Source: an uncultured Bacteroidales bacterium (GTDB lineage Bacteria; Bacteroidota; Bacteroidia; Bacteroidales; Muribaculaceae). Taken from it: a DNA stretch of 11,331 bases. Positions 6,472 to 11,331 of the stretch are shown here, one piece after another (positions within the stretch are counted from its first letter, which is position 1; each line of letters opens with the position of its first letter). The position numbers and the translations under genes are program-made. The stretch is taken from assembly GCA_900554845.1 (NCBI GenBank), contig USIY01000053.1, positions 1-11,331 of the forward strand, read 5' to 3'. The notes under the pieces were generated by a model. That model was not told where the DNA came from, ran no database searches, and saw only the letters and a program-made list of their open reading frames with translations.

Positions 6472-7869
6472 ATGACAACACAATATGCAGTGTGCCACCT
6501 GGAGCGTGGCGCAGGCAACGATTCGGGGATGTCCTGCCACATCGAGCGCAAGACCGCCGACGGCAAACCGCACATTCCCGACAACGCTGATGAGAGCAGA
6601 ACACACCTCAACCGCGAGCTTATCGCCTTCCCCGACGGCGTTCACAACCGCACTCAGGCGATTCAACATCGTATTGAGACCGCCGGACTAAAGCGAAAAG
6701 TCGGCAAGAACCAGACCCGTGCCGTCCGTGTACTTCTGACCGGTACGCATGAGCAGATGATGAAACTTGCAGGCGAAGGTCGCCTTGATGACTGGTGCCG
6801 GGCCAATATCAAATGGCTGCATGACACTTTCGGCGAGGATAACCTTGTGTCATGTGTGCTCCACATGGATGAGAAGACTCCCCATCTCCATGCGACGGTG
6901 GTACCTGTTGTGTCGGCTCAGCGTAAGCGTCGTGAGCGCGAGGGCGAGCAGAAGTATAAGGAGAAAGAGCCGGCACCGAGGCTGTGCGCCAATGACCTGA
7001 TGACACGTGGCAAGCTCCGGCAATATCAGGATACATACGCACAGACGATGGCCGAATTCGGATTGAAGCGTGGTGTCGTTGCGAGTGGTGCGAGACATCA
7101 GACCCAACAGCAGTACAACCGTCAGCAGGCACTCGAATTGCAGGCTGATATTGAAAGCCTGACTGCCGAGATTGAGAAACTTGCAGTCGAAAAGGATAAG
7201 GTCAAGAAGGAAGCTAAGGACGGTAAGAACCGTATCCTGTCATGGCTCGGAACCGGTGAACTACCGAAACTGGAGAAGGAAGTTTCTGATAAGGACAAAC
7301 AGATTGCCGGATTACAGAAGCAGCTCGCCGATATGCAGAAGCGGTACGATGATCTGAAAGCCAACTCGCTTCGTGAACGCAACTCTTATCAAAATGAAAT
7401 CGACGCGGCGACCAAACGAATTGCTGAATGGGAGGCGCGTTACAAAGCCGAACAAAACCGGGCTAAGGAGCTGCACCGCTTGGCATATCCCGAACGATAC
7501 CGTCTGTCATCAGGAGCGGAGCTTGTAAGCGGCTGGATTCCCAATCGTATGTATCCCAGTCTGTCAATCACGACGCTGTTTCATGGCACCGAGTTCAAGA
7601 ACACCTCTTATAATCTTTCTCAGAATCTTCTCGACAAGTACGACAGCGGTGCGTTAACTCTTCATGAATTGGTAAACGAACTGTTTGAGCCGTGGGAGCA
7701 GGTGGATGAATCCCAACACAGCCTTCTCGCCATCGCACTCCAGACAGCCTCAGGAGGAATCCCGACACCACATATTGGCACCGGCTCAGGCGGTTCCTCT
7801 TCCGATTTGCCTTGGAACGATAACGACAAGAACAAATTCCAAAAAACGAAGTTCAAAGGACGGCGATAA
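6472..7869 (+). CDS. MobV/Pre family relaxase (mobilization protein)
   Basis: A 465-residue plasmid-recombination/mobilization enzyme that would nick oriT and lead the element's single strand into a recipient. Motif I is VCHLERG (7-13), motif II HLNREL (45-50), and motif III HMDEKTPHLHATVVPV (131-146) with metal-binding His131, His138 and His140. Residues about 210-335 are rich in Glu, Lys and Gln in heptad-like order, a probable coiled coil for dimerization, as in other MobV proteins. The tail near 427-445 is Gly/Ser-rich, then charged. The frame is open upstream to an ATG at 6424, but the ATG at 6472 starts just before motif I, as in relatives, and is preferred. No coupling protein or secretion genes are seen, so transfer would need a helper conjugative element. 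It is the last gene of the plus-strand module and meets the arsenic genes head-on. Confidence 0.88.
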   Translation: MTTQYAVCHLERGAGNDSGMSCHIERKTADGKPHIPDNADESRTHLNRELIAFPDGVHNRTQAIQHRIETAGLKRKVGKNQTRAVRVLLTGTHEQMMKLAGEGRLDDWCRANIKWLHDTFGEDNLVSCVLHMDEKTPHLHATVVPVVSAQRKRREREGEQKYKEKEPAPRLCANDLMTRGKLRQYQDTYAQTMAEFGLKRGVVASGARHQTQQQYNRQQALELQADIESLTAEIEKLAVEKDKVKKEAKDGKNRILSWLGTGELPKLEKEVSDKDKQIAGLQKQLADMQKRYDDLKANSLRERNSYQNEIDAATKRIAEWEARYKAEQNRAKELHRLAYPERYRLSSGAELVSGWIPNRMYPSLSITTLFHGTEFKNTSYNLSQNLLDKYDSGALTLHELVNELFEPWEQVDESQHSLLAIALQTASGGIPTPHIGTGSGGSSSDLPWNDNDKNKFQKTKFKGRR

Positions 7870-7894
7870 GGAAGTTTGGAGTCGTATGAATACT

Positions 7895-7910
7895 ACTGAA
7901 AATATTCAGT
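7895..7910. terminator. Weak hairpin between convergent mob and arsP genes
   Basis: ACTGAA (7895-7900) pairs with TTCAGT (7905-7910) around the loop AATA, followed by the AT-rich TAATTATATA. It lies in the 54 bp between the relaxase stop and the permease stop. It may act as a shared terminator, but the stem is short and AT-rich. Confidence 0.35.
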
Positions 7911-7923
7911 TAATTATATAGGA

Positions 7924-8832
7924 TTACAGGAGAATATTAAACAGATACCCTGAGATTACAGCCGTCAGGAATATTACAGCGACAATCATGGCGACAAGTT
8001 TCTTTTTGAAGATACTTGCAAGCATCGACATTTCCGGAATTGCCATGCCTGCGCCACCGATAACAAGCGCTATCACAGCCCCGACACCCATGCCTTTGCC
8101 CATTAATGCTACGCCGATAGGTATTGCGGTCTCTGCACGGATATAAAGTGGCACTCCGATGATGGCTGCGACAGGTACAGCGAATGGATTGTCCGGTCCG
8201 GCGATTTTCAACACCCAGTCGCTTGGCATATATCCGTATATCACAGCTCCTAATGCAACACCGATTATAAGATACCAGAAAATCGGGCGTAGCGTGTCCC
8301 ATCCGGCACGAAGTGCTATAGCTATTTTCTGACTCCACGGGAGCTTCTTGGCCTCAATGGGCTTTTCACCCGCCGAACAGCAGGATTGCTTTTTCAACCT
8401 TACGTTTTTGACATATTTCTGAGCATCTACTTTTTGCAATCCCCAGCCGAAGAACACAGCGCAGAGGAAGGCAATCGCCACATATATGAGCATAGCTTTG
8501 ATGCCTACCAATGCTCCCAACATTGCTATAATAATCGGGTTAAGCAACGGAGATGCAATAAGGAATGACATCGTGGCTCCGAAAGGTACGCCGGCATTGA
8601 GGAAACCTACAGTCATGGGGAGAGTAGAACATGCACAGAAAGGCGTGAGTGCTCCGAATCCTGCGGCTATAACATTTCCGAAGAATCCGGCCTTTTCAAT
8701 TTTCTTGCTGATCTTCTCCTGAGGAATATACATCAGGATAATCTCAACAATCGCCGTTATCACGATGAACAATACGACAAGCTCAACCGTGATATAGCAG
8801 AAATACCAAAGGGTATCGAGTAATGTATTCAT
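7924..8832 (-). CDS. ArsP-type permease (DUF318/PF03773 family)
   Basis: A 302-residue integral membrane protein with about eight hydrophobic segments. The family block GALTPFCACSTLPMTVG (60-76), with the paired Cys66-x-Cys68, is followed by SFLIASPLLNP (89-99). A cytoplasmic loop carries a Cys-Cys pair at 151-152 among lysines, a possible metal or arsenical ligand. Known ArsP proteins export trivalent organoarsenicals; other members are described as Cu/Zn or general metal permeases. Placement directly behind an ACR3 gene makes an arsenic role most likely. The reading frame opens at 8871, which would overlap acr3 by 35 nt; the ATG at 8832, 4 bp past the acr3 stop, starts directly at the first membrane segment and is preferred. 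That spacing suggests translational coupling. Family assignment is secure; substrate is inferred. Confidence 0.8.
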   Translation of the reverse strand: MNTLLDTLWYFCYITVELVVLFIVITAIVEIILMYIPQEKISKKIEKAGFFGNVIAAGFGALTPFCACSTLPMTVGFLNAGVPFGATMSFLIASPLLNPIIIAMLGALVGIKAMLIYVAIAFLCAVFFGWGLQKVDAQKYVKNVRLKKQSCCSAGEKPIEAKKLPWSQKIAIALRAGWDTLRPIFWYLIIGVALGAVIYGYMPSDWVLKIAGPDNPFAVPVAAIIGVPLYIRAETAIPIGVALMGKGMGVGAVIALVIGGAGMAIPEMSMLASIFKKKLVAMIVAVIFLTAVISGYLFNILL

Positions 8833-8836
8833 ATCA

Positions 8837-9880
8837 TCAGTTTTTAAAATATTTTCTTGTGTTGTTTGCAATCTTAACCAATGTGAGCATCACCGGCACT
8901 TCTACCAATACTCCCACAACTGTAGCAAGCGCTGCGCCTGACTGTACTCCGAATAGAGAGATGGCTACGGCAACCGACAGTTCAAAGAAATTACTTGCTC
9001 CTATCATTCCTGCCGGAGCTGCAACATTATGTGGGAGTTTCCATACTTTAGCCCATCCATAAGTAATGAAGAATATTAAGAAGGTCTGTAATATCAATGG
9101 GACAGCAATCAAAACGATATGAAAAGGATTTGAAAGGATCGTTTTCCCTTGAAAAGAGAAAAGTATTATAAGCGTAAGCAACAAACCAATAATGGTCCAC
9201 TTGTTGAATTTGTTGACAAATACAGTATTAAAGTAATCAATTCCATAGCGGCGGACTACTAATATCCTTGTGATTATTCCAGCGACAAGCGGAATTACCA
9301 CAAACAATACGACTGATAGTATTAGTGTCGCCCAAGGAATAGCGATACCTCCGATACCGAGAAGGAATCCTACTATCGGAACATAAGCCACCAGAATTAT
9401 AAGGTCATTTACCGCGACTTGAACAAGTGTATAGGCCGCATCTCCCTTTGTAAGAAAACTCCATACAAACACCATCGCGGTGCATGGAGCAGCACCAAGA
9501 AGAACAGCACCAGCAAGATATTGGTCGGCAAGTGCTGTTGGAATAAATGTCTTAAATACTACGAAGAAGAAGAACCAGGCAATGCCAAACATGGTAAACG
9601 GCTTTATAAGCCAGTTGGTGACACAGGTTATCAGTATTCCTTTCGGACGCTTACCAACGTTCCTGACACTCTGGAAATCCACCTTGAGCATCATGGGATA
9701 AATCATCAGCCATATCAGGACAGCGATAGGGATGGATACATTGGCATACTCCCATTTACCCAATGTCTCAGGTACAGCGGGGATCCATTGACCGATGGCA
9801 ATACCGGCAATGATGCAAAGCGTAACCCATATTGTAAGGTATCGCTCAAAAAATCCTATCCCTTTGTTTTCCTTACTCAT
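8837..9880 (-). CDS. acr3: ACR3 family arsenite efflux transporter
   Basis: A 347-residue membrane pump of the bile acid/arsenite/riboflavin transporter superfamily that exports arsenite using the membrane gradient. About ten hydrophobic segments are visible. It opens with the family phrase GIGFFERYLTIWV (7-19). LLGAAPCTAMVFVWS (127-141) holds Cys133, which corresponds to the essential cysteine of characterised ACR3 proteins, and GASNFFELSVAVA (294-306) holds the conserved Glu300. The start at 9880 matches the usual family N-terminus. The same frame stays open 26 codons further to an ATG at 9958 inside the adjacent IS, an artefact of insertion or a fusion. Only 21 bp of native leader (A-rich, AAAGAAGAA) remain before the IS, so the gene has lost its own promoter and must be read from the IS or beyond. 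Some databases name this gene arsB. Confidence 0.9.
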   Translation of the reverse strand: MSKENKGIGFFERYLTIWVTLCIIAGIAIGQWIPAVPETLGKWEYANVSIPIAVLIWLMIYPMMLKVDFQSVRNVGKRPKGILITCVTNWLIKPFTMFGIAWFFFFVVFKTFIPTALADQYLAGAVLLGAAPCTAMVFVWSFLTKGDAAYTLVQVAVNDLIILVAYVPIVGFLLGIGGIAIPWATLILSVVLFVVIPLVAGIITRILVVRRYGIDYFNTVFVNKFNKWTIIGLLLTLIILFSFQGKTILSNPFHIVLIAVPLILQTFLIFFITYGWAKVWKLPHNVAAPAGMIGASNFFELSVAVAISLFGVQSGAALATVVGVLVEVPVMLTLVKIANNTRKYFKN

Positions 9881-9895
9881 TTCAAATTCTTCTTT

Positions 9896-9901
9896 ACTAC
9901 T
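9896..9901. repeat. Left target-site duplication of the IS (ACTACT)
   Basis: ACTACT directly borders the left terminal inverted repeat and recurs at 11223-11228 directly outside the right one. A 6 bp duplication marks the boundaries. IS4-family duplications are often longer, so the exact length is not certain. Confidence 0.65.
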
Positions 9902-9913
9902 GGTGCGATAAAA
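9902..9913. repeat. Left terminal inverted repeat of the IS
   Basis: GGTGCGATAAAA, complementary to 11211-11222 over all 12 bases. Taken with the acr3-proximal ACTACT, it fixes the junction between IS and acr3 leader. Confidence 0.85.
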
Positions 9914-9923
9914 TCGCGTTAGT

Positions 9924-11102
9924 TTAGAAATCATCAAATAAAGAGAGTTCTTTGACATTTTGATTTGAATTGGTTGACAAGTCTAGCTTGGTCAGAAGTT
10001 GTCGTAACTCGACACGTTCCAAAGCTGAGATTCTGATAAGGGTTGCCACTTCGGTTATAGAATAGAAGCTTTTATAATCGGACTTTATTCGAGCTACCGC
10101 AAGATAGGCGATGACAGCAGTCCAAAGATGGATTTTTACAGCGTTTTCGGAAAATCCCCAAAGGGTCTTCACGACAATGTTCTGTTTGATCCATTTGAAG
10201 AAAACTTCTATATCCCAGCGATGACGGTAAAGGTTTGATATCTCCAAGGCACTGACCTCAAAGTTGTTGGATATGAAATCCACAATTGTGTCATTGTCTG
10301 GGTCATATACACGCACAAACCGCATGTCATCAGGATAGAGTTTACTCGACTTGTATCCGGTGACCCGAATCCGGGAGTCTTCTATGATGCCGGACTTTGC
10401 ATCGGGGATTTTCATTTGCTCGATGGTCATGAACTTCATGTTCTCTTTCGGACGGGATACCCAGAATGCCTGTGACTGATGGAATCTGAATAAAGCCTTG
10501 AAATCAACATAAGCCTTGTCCATCACATAGAAGGCGAATGGTTCCGGCGACAGCATGTCAAGTTCGTTGCTGTCATGCCATTTTCCATCGGTGATATGGA
10601 TGTTGGCCGGTATGCTTCCACGCAAATCAAGCAATGTATGCATCTTTACAGCGCCTTTGCTGTATTTGCCCAACGCCCATGCCGCAAGCCTTATGCTGGT
10701 TGATATGGTTGTCGAGTCCAAAGCATATATTACGTTGTCTATGGTTATCTCGGACAGTTTAGACTTTGAATACATGGGCCTTACCAATCTTATGAGATAA
10801 ATGCCCAGCCCTTCAAAAATTCGATAGTCCCTACTTTCGTTAGCCCGCGACAATGATGTGTGGCTGACTGTTTTTCGGAAACCGAGATGATATAGTATTT
10901 TTGAGTGGGCCTCCAAACATAGACAGATGTCTCGTAGCGAATCACAGCCTGTCAGTTGTCCGAAGAGCAGATGAAGGAGGTGATTGTAACTGTTGAGATT
11001 CTTTACATGCCAGTCTCCTTTATACAACTTTACAAGCTTATCGAACTGGTAACGCGGTATAAATTCAATTACCTGGGAGAAAACATACTTACCCTGATTC
11101 AT
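9924..11102 (-). CDS. IS4-family DDE transposase
   Basis: A 392-residue transposase. The N-terminus (MNQGKYVFSQVIEFIPR, then LLFGQLTGCDSLRD at 45-58) fits the DUF4372 domain typical of one IS4 branch. The catalytic residues are visible: Asp129 in YALDSTT, Asp195 in VMDKAYVDF, and Glu299 in YRHRWDIEVFFKWIK. That last segment matches the IS4 signature Tyr-x2-Arg-x3-Glu-x6-Lys exactly (Tyr292, Arg295, Glu299, Lys306). The frame is open to an ATG at 11126, but the one at 11102 begins the conserved MNQGKYVF and is preferred. There is no frameshift or internal stop, so the enzyme should be functional. It is transcribed toward acr3 and no terminator lies between its stop codon and the acr3 start, so read-through into acr3 is possible. 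Confidence 0.93.
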   Translation of the reverse strand: MNQGKYVFSQVIEFIPRYQFDKLVKLYKGDWHVKNLNSYNHLLHLLFGQLTGCDSLRDICLCLEAHSKILYHLGFRKTVSHTSLSRANESRDYRIFEGLGIYLIRLVRPMYSKSKLSEITIDNVIYALDSTTISTSIRLAAWALGKYSKGAVKMHTLLDLRGSIPANIHITDGKWHDSNELDMLSPEPFAFYVMDKAYVDFKALFRFHQSQAFWVSRPKENMKFMTIEQMKIPDAKSGIIEDSRIRVTGYKSSKLYPDDMRFVRVYDPDNDTIVDFISNNFEVSALEISNLYRHRWDIEVFFKWIKQNIVVKTLWGFSENAVKIHLWTAVIAYLAVARIKSDYKSFYSITEVATLIRISALERVELRQLLTKLDLSTNSNQNVKELSLFDDF

Positions 11103-11210
11103 AATCTTGATGTTTGGGAACAACAAGACTAATAAATCAATTTCAAATCAAAAAATCAATGTTCTCTTGTATTTGACTAAATACTAATATTTTAATAACA
11201 ATGGTTAGAT

Positions 11211-11222
11211 TTTTATCGCACC
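11211..11222. repeat. Right terminal inverted repeat of the IS
   Basis: TTTTATCGCACC, exact complement of 9902-9913, followed immediately by the second ACTACT copy. Confidence 0.85.
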
Positions 11223-11228
11223 ACTACT
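11223..11228. repeat. Right target-site duplication of the IS (ACTACT)
   Basis: Matches 9896-9901. Joining the two flanks at one ACTACT rebuilds the original acr3 leader, which continued into 11229-11331. That stretch has stop codons in all three minus-strand frames, so no gene runs through it; a short tail of an upstream gene near the window edge is possible but cannot be recognised. Confidence 0.65.
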
Positions 11229-11331
11229 AATAGTGGCATTAAAAATGTCCAATTTATAGGAGAATTAAACAGATTTGATGTTCTGGATAATTACTACGAT
11301 TCGTTATGAGCTATATTCCATCAGTAAATAT

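Larger units (their letters stand above)
9902..11222 (-). mobile_element. Complete IS4-family insertion sequence, 1321 bp
   Basis: GGTGCGATAAAA at 9902-9913 and its exact complement at 11211-11222 form 12 bp perfect terminal inverted repeats, flanked by ACTACT on both sides. One transposase gene fills the element on the minus strand, with 120 bp before its start codon and 22 bp between the IS edge and its stop codon. Length and layout are normal for the IS4 family. The intact gene, ends and duplication suggest a fairly recent, possibly active insertion. It sits 21 bp before the acr3 start codon in the same direction. I cannot name the exact IS. Confidence 0.88.

Noticed and set aside
9924..9958. 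Apparent overlap of the acr3 and transposase genes
   Set aside because: It arises from taking the upstream ATG at 9958; the family N-terminus begins at 9880, outside the IS.
1..11331. tRNA, rRNA or CRISPR array
   Set aside because: No cloverleaf-like segment, rRNA stretch or regularly spaced repeat-spacer pattern was seen on either strand.

Overview
The window looks like a chromosomal segment of a gut-type Bacteroidales bacterium. Two genes are preceded by the Bacteroidetes promoter pattern (TTTG or TTG, a 19-20 bp gap, then TAnnTTTG). The gene families (SASA-type sialate O-acetylesterase, Bacteroidetes ECF sigma factor, DUF3853, Bacteroidetes tyrosine recombinase) also fit that group. The species cannot be named from the sequence.

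Left flank, 1-1980: a secreted sialate O-acetylesterase on the minus strand runs off the left edge. Diverging from it is an ECF-type sigma factor gene with a clear promoter. Behind the sigma gene is about 460 bp with no convincing gene; it holds a set of degenerate repeats and a strong hairpin terminator. The anti-sigma (FecR) and SusC/SusD genes that often follow such sigma factors are not there.

Mobile module, about 2088-7870, all on the plus strand: tyrosine recombinase, terminator, a 306 bp spacer with two tandem hairpins, a small DUF3853 helix-turn-helix protein, a RepA/KaiC-like ATPase, a zinc-finger/TOPRIM protein, and a MobV-family relaxase. This is the layout of an NBU-like integrative and mobilizable element. 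It has its own integrase, replication-type helpers and a relaxase, but no type IV secretion genes are seen, so it would need a helper conjugative element for transfer.

Cargo, 7924-9880, minus strand: an ACR3 arsenite efflux pump followed 4 bp later by an ArsP-type (DUF318) permease, forming an arsenic export pair convergent with the relaxase gene. No arsR, arsC, arsA or arsD is visible; they may lie beyond the right edge.

Right end, 9896-11228: a complete IS4-family insertion sequence (1321 bp, 12 bp perfect terminal inverted repeats, 6 bp ACTACT target duplication). It has inserted 21 bp upstream of the acr3 start codon, with its transposase in the same direction as acr3. It therefore separates the export genes from their native promoter, and the acr3 reading frame now continues open into the IS end. 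Neither the element's att sites nor its right boundary could be identified. No clearly new biological system was found; the best leads are the IS-acr3 junction, the repeats over the integrase promoter, and the hairpin-rich spacer before the replication-type genes.
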